A stretch of 64,000 nucleotides of DNA from Mermis nigrescens (GCA_036768485.1 JAVLUZ010000696.1:682001-746000), one strand, 5' to 3'. Shown: positions 11,736 to 22,798, numbered from the stretch's first letter. The notes: generated from the sequence alone by a model not told the origin. Numbers and translations: made by a program.

Positions 11736-13339
11736 TAGTGTTATTTTGATATACCAAAAATAGATTTTGGTATGATTTTGGTAGGCACTTGTTGGACTAC
11801 CAATATCATATTTCAATTCTGAGAATTTTGGTATATCATATTCTTATCATATTAAAACTCCGGAAAATGTGAAAATATTTTTGATATAATTTTGGTATAA
11901 TTTTGGTACAAAGTGGTAGCACTTTTTTCCTTCTTCGCTCTATGCCTTACCTGCAAATTTCGAAGCATAATGCAGTAGGTATTTTCCAGGTCATATCTTC
12001 ATAATACATACTTAAGTATGCATACAGTATCGGTACCTACTTAATTATGTATGTACCTATACCCAACCAAGCCACCTCGCCTATTGTACATATGTATACT
12101 GTAGAGTCCGTTATAGTGTTGTGTACACCTGCGTTAATCCTATGTACATATATACAATTAGCGCAGTGTAGTATGATTGAGTGACATCCTGTCGAAATTG
12201 ATAAATGCATAACTTTTTGGCAAGCTCAGCACTCATTAAGGGTGGCCTAGATCTGGGAGATTTCAAAATCTCAGTTAGGTCGGTAAGTATGTACCACAAC
12301 ACATGACATTGACCCATCAAATTATACTTGTTTTCTCGATTCTTGTTTGCCACCTGTATTGTTTACCGTTGTAGATTTGCTAATAGTGATCATAGGTGCA
12401 CAGCATACGTGGGCAGCAAGAACATTCTGCGTGAAAGCAAGATTTTTCAAAGGTGAAAAAATAACCTTAAAAATAGTGGTACGGCTATGAAAAAATACCA
12501 TTTTTCAACGTTTCTCATCAAGCACTATCCATTGGCATCAAGAAATTGGTGAAAAAAACAAAAAATTTCAAAAATTGAATTCTGGGGGTATTTTGATTTC
12601 TGGGGGTATTTTGGTTTCTCGGGGTGCATACCTTAAACCCCCAAGCTCTGGTGTGGTGCACAGCATGGGCGATTTGGGGCAGGGGTCAAGAATTCAGCTT
12701 TTTGGGCCAAAAATGACCTCAATAACTTGCATAAGCGCTTAAATAACCTTAAAACCACAATATTACACTGTTTCTGGTCAATTTGAAACACTTGAAGAAA
12801 ATTTTTAATTTGCATCCGGTTTTGGCCTTCATTTTGCCTCATTTTCCCTACAAAATTTTCCATCTTTCTTTTCTGGGTGGTCTAGACCCCACATCCCCAT
12901 GCACATGTCTATTCGTTATTCGAAATCTTGTTATTTGACAAAAAGTGAAAGGAATTTATGTAATTTTGTAACTTAATCTCGTAAATTTTGAAAGTTTTAT
13001 TTATATATGAAAATTTTTTAAACAGCGTCTGGAAATGTAATGCTTGTGCTTTACTTCAAAAAAATATTGATTGCTTGCATTAGTCGTTTGACTTTGAAAT
13101 ATAATAAATTAGTATTAATTACCTGTATCTTGCTTACATAGATACCTACTTTTACATGGCTGCAGAAATTACACAATAGGTACTTACCTACCAAAGAATA
13201 TTAAATGTATACCCAATATCAAAAATATATCATATTTTAAATGAAAAATAGCAGAATATCATATTTATATCATATTAAAAATAAGTCAACTATACCAATA
13301 TCATATTTTAATTATTTTTGGGCTACCAAAATAACACTA
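11736..13339. mobile_element. non-autonomous hAT element in LTR-1 env
   Basis: A 1604-bp insertion with a 13-bp perfect inverted repeat TAGTGTTATTTTG (left) / CAAAATAACACTA (right) and an exact 8-bp target duplication GCACAAAC (11728-11735 and 13340-13347). Repeated TTTGGTATA-like and ATATCATATT motifs lie inside both ends. No transposase. It carries a nested 252-bp MITE. Confidence 0.9.
12404..12655 (+). mobile_element. hAT MITE (family A), nested
   Basis: Starts CATACGTGGGCAGC and ends CTGGTGTG, with 8-bp target duplications GTGCACAG at 12396-12403 and 12656-12663. Same family as copies at 22799, 23706, 24856-26240 and 43652. It is G-run rich and has no coding capacity. Confidence 0.85.
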
Positions 13340-13347
13340 GCACAAAC

Positions 13348-14389
13348 CCCATTCAGCTCGTCTGGGCTGGTCAAGTATTGGACCCCCTTTACTTTTGACT
13401 CTCCTACTTTGTTCCACGATTCTATGACTACTTTTGATGATGAAACAGGAACCCACGAATTAGAACAGAAAATTGATCATATTATGAAATATACATCCCA
13501 ATTATCCGAAAATCCCTCGTTAGTTTACCAAATTCTGTCTGGGACTGGAACTGCCATAACTAATGCTCTTGATTTTAGCCAACAAAAATTTGAACATTTG
13601 GTCGATAGGACTGCTTTGGGGGCCTCAAACACACTTACTCATTTACTTAGTGGTATTTATCAAGCACTAATAAATCTTTTCGTAATTGTTATTATTGTAC
13701 TCCTACTCATAGCTGTTATTTATTTTGGGCTGCTAACTTTTAAAAAATACTGGCGACACCGATCACAGAAATTAGCCCTTAAGCGTATGGTATCTGAAGT
13801 AGGTACGGAACTAGCAAACCTGAATGCACCCACCCATTCCCAAGCTCCCATGGGTCATACTAATCTGAAACCCATCCGTAAAAATAAGAAATTAAGACCA
13901 ACTATTCTCGGACTTCTTTTACAAAGACGATTAAACGAAAATCAAAATATTGACTCTACTTTTATCATTCCTAAAATATTGATCAGAATTTCAAGTGAAA
14001 AAATTCCAGCGATATTTGACTCTGGATCTGAGGTCTCGATCATAAGTAAACGCTTGTTTGAACATATTTTTGGACCTGCTCCTCCGCCGTCTCAAAACCC
14101 TGACAACACACTAACACCGCCACTCATTACTTCTACTGGACACGAAATAGAAGTTATTAGTCGTATGAAATTAATGATCACAGTTGCTTCTCAGTGCATT
14201 TCAATTAACTTTATCATTTCTGATTTAATAACTATGACTCAAAATGATATTGACTGTATACTTGGCTGTGATGCACTAATCCTACTTAATGATGTGATTT
14301 TTAACATAAGCAATCGTACTGTAGCAATTAATGGCTATATTATTCCGTTCGTGACTAAAGAAGTAAAGTTGCCGCTGGCAGGAAGGTAG
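13348..14389 (+). CDS. LTR-1 Env C-terminus fused to first retropepsin
   Basis: One open frame covers the env C-terminal ectodomain (FDSPTLFHD, parallel to NTPAVFHD in LTR-2), a membrane segment (LINLFVIVIIVLLLIAVIYF, about 13670-13730), a basic cytoplasmic region, and then an aspartic-protease domain. The protease has the active-site block AIFDSGSEVSII near 14015 and a second-half block CILGCDALILL near 14260, so it looks complete. The frame stays open upstream to 13241, but those codons come from the hAT insertion and are not original. Env and protease in one frame agree with LTR-2. The active-site triplet is DSG instead of DTG, as in some retropepsins. Confidence 0.75.
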
Positions 14390-14420
14390 ATTCAGTAAAG
14401 ACCTATTCTCACTTGAAGCA

Positions 14421-14806
14421 ATGAAACCGGTCCCCAAACTTTTGAAAATTCAACGAATTACTCCAAAAAAGACTGTTTTGGTGACTCACTTAGATAATGA
14501 CTTTCGCCATTCTCCCACGATAAATGTTTATATAAATGGACATCATCTTAGAGCAATTGTAGATACGGGAGCAACTGTTTCTGTAATTTTTAAACGTACA
14601 TTGACCCGAATAGGACTCTGTCCCACCACTACACACCCGAGTGATGGAATTATCAGGGGGTAGGCGGCCATGACTTACCCATCCTTGGAACTGTTTGTCT
14701 TGAAGTTATTTTAAACGGAAGGCGGAAAAAGATTACTTTTTACATAATAGAAGAAGGCGCTTTTGACTTAATTATTGGCATAGATATTTTAGCTCAATAT
14801 CAAACT
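14421..14806 (+). pseudogene. LTR-1 second retropepsin, frameshifted
   Basis: A second aspartic-protease domain directly follows the first. It has AIVDTGATVSVIFKR near 14560, a frame change at a G-run near 14655, then GHDLPILG and a LIIGIDIL block near 14770 that leads into the pol frame at 14807. The G-run lesion could be a consensus error or a frameshift signal. Two tandem retropepsins (DSG then DTG) are unusual. LTR-2 has only one, which resembles this one in its position directly before RT. Confidence 0.7.
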
Positions 14807-17800
14807 GTGCTCTTCGATTTTGGCACTAAGACTTTATCCCTTGGTGGCGAACCTATAAATTTTGTGTGTAACGTTTATAACGAACAGCCTCAAAAATTTA
14901 CGATTAAAATGTGTAAAACTATCACTGTACCCGCCCGCTCTGTAATGGACATACTTGGTCACCCGACTGAACAATTAGTTAATGAACATAATTTCAATGA
15001 CTATATAAATTTTGAACCTTTCCCTTCATTTTCTCAACGTACCGGAGTCACTTTATACCCCAGCCTCTGTAAAGCAGTGTGTAACCACATCCCTATTCAG
15101 ATTCTTAATCCATTGACTAAGGATGTGAAACTTTACAAAAATTCTACACTAGGGCATGCTATGCTTATCAGGAGCAACCCACCGGGTTTTCCTGGAGGTA
15201 CCACACAAGCCAGCCCGCGAGTCATGACTTTAGACACTCCCCCACCATATACCAACACACAAAATCTGAATGAAGAGATCAAAACAAAGTTAAAGCTTAA
15301 TACTAGTTTAACGCCCCAGGAAATGCTAATCTTAACAAGGTTTTTGCAGTCAAATGATGCCATTTTTGTACACCATGAGCACGATCTGGGGAGAACTTCA
15401 CTTATCAACCATCGTATTAACACTGAAAACCACGCCCCAGTTCGGAGTTACCCCTACAGAGTACCTTTTGCCGACAGATCTCGCATTGTAACTCATGTAA
15501 ATCAAATGTTAGAGTCGGGAGTAATTAGCCCGTCCACTAGCCCCTGGGCAAGCCCTATTGTTTTGGTCAAGAAAAAAGATGGTTCTGATCGTTTTTGTGT
15601 GGACTACAGAAAATTGAATGCTATTACTAAAAAGGACACGTACCCCCTCCCTAGAATAGATGATATACTTGACACTATAGGAAAGGCTAAGTACTTCTCC
15701 ACCCTAGATCAAGCTTGGGGTTATTGGCAAATTCCCGTCCATCCTTCCGATAAAGAAAAAACTGCTTTTATAACTTTTAATGGACTTTACGAATTTAACG
15801 TTCTACCTTTTGGCCTCTGCAATGCTCCAAGCACTTATCAACGACTCATGGACACTATTCTCCAAGGTTTACAATGGAAAATCTGCTTAGTCTACCTTGA
15901 TGATATTTTAATTTACTCTGAGACTTTCGAAGACCACATGCAAAATTTGAACTTAGTTTTTGAACGACTTAAACGAGCAGGACTTAAATTGAGGTTGGAA
16001 AAATGCGATTTTTGCAAGGACGGAGTCAAATTCTTGGGGCATGAACTCACAGCCAATGGACTAGCACCCAATAAAGCTAAGGTTTATGCAGTCGAACAAG
16101 CTAAAATACCCCAAAATGTCGATCAACTAAGATCATTTCTTGGACTGGTTTCTTATTATCGTCGTTTTATTAAAGACTGTAGCAAAATTGCTGCGCCACT
16201 TAATAGTCTTTTACAAAAGAATAAGACTTTTATATGGACTGATGAATGTAGCGAAGCATTTCAAAAACTGAAAACCCTTCTCACAACCGCTCCCATTTTA
16301 AAACTTCCGGATTTTAAGCAAGATTTTTACGTGCAGTCCGATGCATCCTCTTATGGAATTGGCGCTGTTCTTAGTCAGTTGTTTGATGGAAAAGAGCACC
16401 CTATAGCTTACATTAGTAGAACCCTAACTAAACCGGAACGCAACTATTCAACAACTGAGCGTGAAGCGCTTGCCGTAATTTGGGCGGTCAAAACTTTCCA
16501 CCCTTACTTAGTTGGGCACCAAGTACACATCCAAACCGACCATGCCCCACTTCTCGGACTTTTTAAGAAAGAAAACAATTTGACTGGCAGGCTAGCACGA
16601 TGGCACATCACTTTACAACAATTTAACTATACTCTCACCCATAAATCCCAAGAAAAGCACAAGAATGCTGATGCTGTTTCTCGACTTTTTGTGGCAAATA
16701 TCTACACTGAAGATCCACGAATTATAAGCGAACAACGAAAAGATACTGACCTGATGCCCATTATTGACTATTTAGAAAATGGAATCCTACCCATTGACCC
16801 CACTTTTCAGAACTCAATTTTGTCAAAAACTAAACTCTACTGCCTGATAGATAAGTGCTTATTTAGACAGCTAAACAAAAACAGGGGTGAAAATGCCATC
16901 GTCATTCCAGCCTCACTACGTCAAGAGATACTAGAATCCTATCATGACGATCTTTTGTCTGGTCATTTTGGCTTTGAAAAAACTTATCAGCGTATCCGTC
17001 AAAAATATTTTTGGGAAGGGATGATAAATGACATAAAAAGACACTGTACGGAATGCTTAGGATGCGCAACGCGCAAATCACCCACCCACAAAACACGGGC
17101 AGCTCTCTGCCCCTTGCCGGTAGAAGGTCCTTTTGATCGAGTAGCGACTGATATCCTCGGACCCCTCCCTCTCACTCATAATGGTAATAAATATATTATT
17201 GTTTTCACTGATTACCTAACTAAATGGGTCGAATGTTTTGCTATCTCGGACTGTACAGCTAAAACAACTGCCCAAAAATTCGTAGAAGGTATTTTATGCC
17301 GTCATTCAGCCCCAAAACAATTACTTTCTGACAAAGGAACGAATTATATGTCGAATCTTGTTCATGAAATCTGTGCCCTTTGTGACACCAAAAAGATCAA
17401 CACTACACCCTATCATCCCCAAACTGATGGACTAGTCGAGAAATTTAATCACACTTTAGCAAATATGCTCTCCATGTATGTCAGCTATAATCAGCGAGAT
17501 TGGGATGATGTCCTCCCCTATGTCACTTTTGCTTATAATTCTACGCAACAAATGAGTACGAAATTTTCCCCTTTTGAACTACTCTATGGAAGAATCCCTA
17601 GACTCCCCATTGACGCTGCCCTGAATTTCGAAAATTCTCGATATATGATCGACCTAGACGATTACATAATAGATTTTAAAAGCTATTTAACACAATCTTG
17701 GACTCTTGCCCGGGAAAACATTCGTCAAGCACAGGAAACTCAGAAAACTTATTACGATAAAAAAGTGAAAAATGTAGATTACAAAATCGGGGATTATATT

Positions 17801-18097
17801 ATGGTTTTCAATCCTACCACACCCCAGGGTAAAACCCATAAACTCATGCACCAGTGGAATGGACCCTACAGAATAAAAACTCTGAAAATGCCGACCCTCA
17901 TTGTAGAATCACTGGATGGGAAGGCTGAATTGGGCCCCATACATGTTAACCGGACAAAAATGTATAAACCAGCAACCCAAAACCAACAAGAACCTACGAA
18001 CCAAAACCGGAGCAAAATGAGTGCTTGCAACGGTCAGGCATCAGGGTCCCCACCTGCGTCCACCCATCCATATAACCTTCGAAGCACAATGCATTAA
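14807..18097 (+). CDS. pol: LTR-1 Pol: reverse transcriptase, RNase H, integrase
   Basis: Copies element RNA into DNA and integrates it. The 1096-codon frame starts inside the end of the protease domain, so its first Met is not a true start. Reverse transcriptase spans about residues 205-400, with the catalytic YLDD near 362. RNase H spans about 495-625, with DAS near 510, TEREAL, TDHAPL and NADAVSRL near 620. Integrase has an HHCC zinc domain about 712-750, the DDE core with TDILGPL near 780, SDKGTNY near 841 and VEKFNH near 877, and a GPY-like segment near 1018. No chromodomain is seen. The frame is fully open and all catalytic residues are present, in contrast to gag and env. Confidence 0.95.
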   Translation: MLFDFGTKTLSLGGEPINFVCNVYNEQPQKFTIKMCKTITVPARSVMDILGHPTEQLVNEHNFNDYINFEPFPSFSQRTGVTLYPSLCKAVCNHIPIQILNPLTKDVKLYKNSTLGHAMLIRSNPPGFPGGTTQASPRVMTLDTPPPYTNTQNLNEEIKTKLKLNTSLTPQEMLILTRFLQSNDAIFVHHEHDLGRTSLINHRINTENHAPVRSYPYRVPFADRSRIVTHVNQMLESGVISPSTSPWASPIVLVKKKDGSDRFCVDYRKLNAITKKDTYPLPRIDDILDTIGKAKYFSTLDQAWGYWQIPVHPSDKEKTAFITFNGLYEFNVLPFGLCNAPSTYQRLMDTILQGLQWKICLVYLDDILIYSETFEDHMQNLNLVFERLKRAGLKLRLEKCDFCKDGVKFLGHELTANGLAPNKAKVYAVEQAKIPQNVDQLRSFLGLVSYYRRFIKDCSKIAAPLNSLLQKNKTFIWTDECSEAFQKLKTLLTTAPILKLPDFKQDFYVQSDASSYGIGAVLSQLFDGKEHPIAYISRTLTKPERNYSTTEREALAVIWAVKTFHPYLVGHQVHIQTDHAPLLGLFKKENNLTGRLARWHITLQQFNYTLTHKSQEKHKNADAVSRLFVANIYTEDPRIISEQRKDTDLMPIIDYLENGILPIDPTFQNSILSKTKLYCLIDKCLFRQLNKNRGENAIVIPASLRQEILESYHDDLLSGHFGFEKTYQRIRQKYFWEGMINDIKRHCTECLGCATRKSPTHKTRAALCPLPVEGPFDRVATDILGPLPLTHNGNKYIIVFTDYLTKWVECFAISDCTAKTTAQKFVEGILCRHSAPKQLLSDKGTNYMSNLVHEICALCDTKKINTTPYHPQTDGLVEKFNHTLANMLSMYVSYNQRDWDDVLPYVTFAYNSTQQMSTKFSPFELLYGRIPRLPIDAALNFENSRYMIDLDDYIIDFKSYLTQSWTLARENIRQAQETQKTYYDKKVKNVDYKIGDYIMVFNPTTPQGKTHKLMHQWNGPYRIKTLKMPTLIVESLDGKAELGPIHVNRTKMYKPATQNQQEPTNQNRSKMSACNGQASGSPPASTHPYNLRSTMH

Positions 18098-18444
18098 TTC
18101 CCTAGACACAATCTTGATGCATTTAATTAGCTAAAATCATATTGTCTATAACATTTTTCACACAAAAAAAGGAAAAAAAAGAAAAAAAATTTTTTTTGCA
18201 ACTTCTGGAAGTGATTAATCGAGCACTATCACCCCTGCCATATTCAAATTTATCACATCTGTACAACGCGTTTCAGCTTTATGCACACATTGATGTACTA
18301 CTTTAAAATACTCAAGGGTAGAAACTCTCTTCTCCTGGGGATCTCAACACTACCGGTTCCAATCCTAGCACTAAAAGTTGCACATTATGGTTTAGTTCTA
18401 TTATTTTTTGGGCATTTTTGAAATAGGCAGCACCTTTTCAGAAA
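18098..18444. other. spacer after LTR-1 pol
   Basis: Non-coding, with an A-rich then T-rich stretch around 18160-18200. No signal recognised apart from its position between pol and the downstream ORFs. Confidence 0.4.
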
Positions 18445-18678
18445 ATGTCCGATAATACCCAATTGTCACAGACCCAAGCACCGCAGCTGACCGCATCAGA
18501 GCAGCAGCAACAACAAAACCAGCAACCTGAACCCCCCACAAATCCATCGTCTGACCCCGATTTCGATTTTGATGACTGGGCGCGCAGAGTCCATGAACTG
18601 GAGCGCAAAACGTTTTTTAACAATTTTCGATCAAATTTACTCCGGATTTTGTTTTATGAAGGGAAAAGAGAAGAATGA
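18445..18678 (+). CDS. LTR-1 downstream ORF a, unknown
   Basis: 77 codons with an ATG start. The N-terminal half is Q/P-rich (a QQQQQNQQPEPP stretch), followed by an acidic DPDFDFDDW segment and a basic C-terminus. No family recognised. It lies where errantiviruses carry env, but here env is upstream of pol. Low-complexity composition leaves open that it is not translated. Confidence 0.4.
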   Translation: MSDNTQLSQTQAPQLTASEQQQQQNQQPEPPTNPSSDPDFDFDDWARRVHELERKTFFNNFRSNLLRILFYEGKREE

Positions 18679-19070
18679 CACTGATTACCCCACACTAAGA
18701 GATATACCGTGGTTCTGTACATTGAACTGCTAGTAATTTGTCGTCTAATAAGTAAACTAATAAGCTAACTTGCTAGTTCTATACATCCCTTATTAAGTTC
18801 AACCCGCACAAGAAAAAAACCTTGGTCACCCCAAAACTGTACCGCCTAAGGAGGAAGGGAAAGCAGCCCATAAATCAGACACTGTTTCCCACACCCACCC
18901 CCCCCCCCGCACATATGATCTATGCAGTAAGAAGTAAATAATTATGCTTATGACTAATTAACTTGAATTTACTTATATTGCCCTAAAACTTATCTCTTGT
19001 GCGTCAACTACACTCTTAACCCTTTAAATTTATCCAAAAAAAATTATTTAAAAATATTATTTATAGTTAA
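18679..19070. other. spacer between LTR-1 downstream ORFs
   Basis: Non-coding stretch with a C-run near 18900. No feature recognised. Confidence 0.35.
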
Positions 19071-19286
19071 ATGAACAACAGCACATCAAGTGATCAGCAT
19101 CCAACCCAAAAGCCAGGATCCACGTCAACACCAGCAACCCAAAATCGTGAACTACTTCCGCTCTATGAAACCCGTTATTTAGATCTACAATCACGATTCA
19201 AAAAGCTAAGAAAAGAAGTAGATTATCTCCAGTCTCAATTTTTACGCTTAGAGGATAAAATTAAAGCACAAAAACGGGAACAGTGA
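19071..19286 (+). CDS. LTR-1 downstream ORF b, coiled-coil-like
   Basis: 71 codons from ATG. An S/T/P-rich N-terminal 30 residues is followed by a charged helical segment (YLDLQSRFKKLRKEVDYLQSQFLRLEDK, given in part) with heptad-like Leu/Val spacing, suggesting a short coiled coil. No family recognised. Role unknown. Confidence 0.4.
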   Translation: MNNSTSSDQHPTQKPGSTSTPATQNRELLPLYETRYLDLQSRFKKLRKEVDYLQSQFLRLEDKIKAQKREQ

Positions 19287-19659
19287 TTAAATTTCCTGAA
19301 TTTTGAGGCAACTTTATGTCAATTTACCGAACCATTCTCTTGCTCTGAAAGGCGACTTAGCTGCTCCACATTAATCATTTAGACTCCGTCTCAAAGTTGC
19401 ATTGTATATACCTACACAATGTACCTATTCATATCTACTCTTATGACTATGACTCAACCTCCATGAACTCTTTTAGATGTCCACCATTAGCCAAAAGTCG
19501 CACATTAGCTCTGTTTCAACACCGGCAAACTCAGTGGTGAGTGCACGTGACAGCCGAGATGACTGGAAAGCTGAGAGTTCGCCACAGCTACGCATGCCCC
19601 TCTTACTCGCTAGTAACTGGATCAAGCGGTTGCATCGTTGACCGACTGATTATCGACAC
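19287..19659. other. spacer between LTR-1 downstream ORFs
   Basis: No gene or repeat recognised. Confidence 0.35.
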
Positions 19660-20634
19660 ATGTATGTACCGCAGGACTTAACTGCAGAACAGGCGGGGTA
19701 TCTGCTGAGAGCTGACCCGCATGTGCCAGATACCCTAGCATTAGCGGAGCACCGAGATGGGAATGCGGGTACCAATGACACTAAATACACTGATTTCATT
19801 GCTCTAGCCCGCCCTGACGGCCTCGTTTGTCATTCTATTTGACCTACAACAGCTGGGGGAGTCCCCATGAACATACAAACTTTGATATGGGACCCAGGCT
19901 TCCTTGTTATAACCTATGGGCGAAATGCCCTTGGCAACACCGACCTTGCCTTCAGGGACTGGCGCTCCGAACTCGATATGGAACAAGTTCTTATTAATTT
20001 AAGAACTGAACAACCTGATTTTGCTTTACTGCTCAAAGAACAGAACACACTTCATTTTGATAACGTGATAACCGCCATCTTTGGAACCGAGACGCCCGTG
20101 GAAGAACATGCATATTGCGCCTTCAAAGCCTTAGCTACACTGGACCTTTTCACATTCGTCGACCAGAATGCCGCTCGTGTCAAGCAAGCTGGCATTTTGT
20201 GGCCACTTGTTGGTGTGTGGCCTCGACCACCAACAACCAGTGATCAAGCTACGCCGGCAAGAGGACAACAACCTTCGTCAAGCCAGCAGCAACAAGACCA
20301 ACCCGCCATCACATCAACTCCACGCCCACCCATGTCATCAAGCCACCAACCAGTCGCTATAACCACGCAACAACCGCTCATGCTCGAAGACCACACCGAA
20401 ACGACCTTTGCTCAACTGATTGAACGCGTCATCAATGACTTCTTCAAAAATTTCCGCCACTGCCCCGAAAGCCATTGGACGTCAAGTTACTACCAATTCT
20501 ATCGTCACTGGGTTGGTGTGCTCCACTGCAAATTCCTGTTTCTGCCGGAGCCGGAGATGGCGCATAAAGAAAATCGCATTCGAAAAGCTATAAACTACCG
20601 AATCCAGAACAAAGCAAAGGGGCGATATATGTGA
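19660..20634 (+). pseudogene. LTR-1 downstream ORF c, unknown, one in-frame stop
   Basis: Two open stretches in the same frame (19660-19842 and 19867-20634) are separated by a single TGA at 19840-19842. Read through, they would make one protein of about 324 residues. The second part has a globular N-terminal half rich in aromatic and acidic residues, a P/S/T/Q-rich middle (about 20230-20380) and a C-terminal segment with aromatic/His residues (HWTSSYYQFYRHW). No family recognised. It is the largest coding segment after integrase and presumably an accessory protein of this element. The second part alone, with its own ATG at 19867, could also be the real gene. Confidence 0.5.
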
Positions 20635-20752
20635 AATGTGATACTATTTTTCTTTATATATTGCTATTCGTAGTTCTCAAATTTTTCAATCACTGCAACA
20701 TTACGTTAATTTTCTGGTCCTACTGCTTCCCAGTGGGGGCACTGACTAACCT

Positions 20753-20763
20753 AGGGGGAAGAA
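20753..20763 (+). other. polypurine tract of LTR-1
   Basis: AGGGGGAAGAA directly precedes the right LTR, the expected place for plus-strand priming. Confidence 0.85.
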
Positions 20764-21503
20764 TGTAATGAATCTTAATTTTAATAATGAACTGCATAAA
20801 AACTTAATAACTCAACTTTAACGTTTCTCTATGCTCTCAGACATAATAGACTTTTTGAATTGAATCACACAGATAATTGGCGCCTAGTTTGAGCGTCCAT
20901 TCCGCCCAACTAAGACGCTAGTCGCCAACAATCTTAGTAAGCTAGCAAGATTCACGTGAAACTGTCCCGCCTTTGACCTAGCCGCTTATGCTCAATTTTT
21001 GTAGCTCTCTAAAAAGTAACGTTATTCATGAGAAACTCTCCCGTCCTTTGACTCAGCCGCCCGTACTCGATTTTTGTAAAACTCCAAAAATGCACGTAAC
21101 AACTTAGTCACTGTAAAAGTAATGTTAAATCATAAGCCGGTCGGTAACTTAAAAGCTAAAAGTCGAACGAGAAGCTCCAGGCGCCTATCGGTCGGGACTC
21201 TCAGATAAGAAACTCTCATATCCCCATGTTATAAGAAATGTATAAAAGCCCTATGCTTAAAGATACTCGGCTTATTCTCTCCCTCATCATCGTTATTCCT
21301 CAACTCGCCTAATCGCTTCGTTTTATTGTGTCACCGTTGTTCTACATACATCATTTGCCATCTCTGCACATCTGACATTCTGGTCATTGAACTAGCTACA
21401 ATATCTGCTCTAGTAAACAGCACCAGCTTACTGTCACATCATTCTACGATTCTAAAGCTACAATAGTATTAGTCAAGCATTTGCCCTAACCTAATTCTTG
21501 ACA
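20764..21503 (+). repeat. LTR-1 right LTR
   Basis: 740 bp, TGTAATG...TTGACA. It retains CpG sites that are TpG or CpA in the left LTR. The TATA box TATAAAA is at 21241-21247. The target duplication GTAC follows at 21504-21507. Confidence 0.95.
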
Positions 21504-21507
21504 GTAC

Positions 21508-22490
21508 ATAGGCTCATAAACAAAAGGATTTCAGCCTTGCAGTTTTATCTAAGAATTTTAACTGACTTGCGGTTTCAACATAATTTATATGAAGGGTTTG
21601 ACAGAAATACCATTATTCATTTTGTATAGAAGTAGTCCAGGCTTTTGGCGACCAAATCCTGATGGATATGATGTTTACAAGTGCTTGCATGATTAGCAAT
21701 TCTAAACTACATAAGTAATGCATCTGTACTGAATATTTTCCTAGATACCTACATGAGTACCTACCTATAACTCCTAATGTGTTTTTTCCTTGCTGAATAA
21801 TAACCTGAAATTGTATTGAAATTGAAATTGGATTTTGAGTCATGTGAAAGGGACTATAATTAATGCATGTGCCTGATTTATGCTCATCTTTATTGGCAAT
21901 AGCATGACCTTGCACTCCTCTGTTTAGCAACCTAAAGACGTTTTTCTACAGACACCTTCAAAACATTTTTACTAGTAAGAGATCTATGACTTGACTTGCT
22001 TTTTAAATAAAATTACTTACATTATATGAGATTGGCATTTGGAAATTCAGAACGATGTTTATTTGCAAGAAGTAGAATGGGGCAAAAACTTTTTTTTGCA
22101 AGGATAAAATAATAAAATAAAAGCTCACACTTATGTCAAAATCAATGTTTCTTGATCTGAAATTTAATTCTGTCATTTTCAATCTAAATTATCAGGTATA
22201 AATGAAGTACCACAATGGCAATCTAAATATTGAAATTAGTTGGGCAATCTTTTTTAATTCATAACACTGGTTAAAACAATAGAGCTCTTCTTTGACATTT
22301 AATCTTAGCTTAGTTTTATGATCCCTCAAAAAATGTTTTTAGTTCAAAAAATTCAATTTTAAAATTTTACTACAATTTCAATTTTAAGAAATTGTTTTTG
22401 CACAATATATTATATTTTTAAAAATGCAATAACTTTGACATTTGTATTGATTTTTCAATTTTAAATGCCTTTTACAATAATAACAATTTT
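21508..22490 (+). repeat. left foldback arm, inner part
   Basis: Continues the arm interrupted at 8133. It is the approximate reverse complement of 26470-27430. Shared landmarks include CAAAAGGATTTCAGCCTTG and AAAGACGTTTTTCTA. No coding content. Confidence 0.75.
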
Positions 22491-22546
22491 TTTAAGTGAA
22501 TGTGTAAACAACTGTGTAGGTATAATTGGTTTTATGCAAGTTCAGT

Positions 22547-22680
22547 CATAAATTTTAAAACCATTTCCCGCAATAAGCTGGCAGTTTGCAATTATAGCAT
22601 TGATCTGATCTGAACAATTGTGACTCTCAGCTTTAATTAAAATTCTTAGAATTTATGCACAAAGTTAGTGAAACAGACTA
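22547..22680 (+). mobile_element. MITE (TAGTCTGTTTCAC family), 5'-truncated
   Basis: The right end GTGAAACAGACTA and interior match the complete copies at 23253-23413 and 51744-51908. The left inverted repeat is missing. Confidence 0.65.
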
Positions 22681-22798
22681 GGTACCTACATTGTTTACAA
22701 AGCTGACATGCGCTATGCAGTAAGAAATATGCATAGCTTTATGTAGATAATTATTGAGCACAGCTTTTTTTGCACAAGAAGTATATATGATTTGGCAC

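Larger units (their letters stand above)
8138..21503 (+). mobile_element. LTR-1, Ty3/gypsy-like element with gag-env-pol order
   Basis: A complete 13.4-kb LTR retroelement with two LTRs of about 740 bp starting TGTAATG and ending TTGACA, a primer-binding site, a polypurine tract and 4-bp target duplications. The internal order is gag (9.06-10.06 kb), env (10.58-13.8 kb), two retropepsin domains (13.9-14.8 kb), RT-RNase H-integrase (to 18.1 kb), then unknown ORFs (18.4-20.6 kb). A 1.6-kb hAT insertion splits env. The two LTRs differ at roughly 25-30 positions, so the insertion is not recent. Confidence 0.95.

Noticed and set aside
13241..13347. Start of the Env-protease ORF at 13241
   Set aside because: These codons derive from the hAT insertion, which ends at 13339. 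The native env sequence resumes after the duplicated GCACAAAC.
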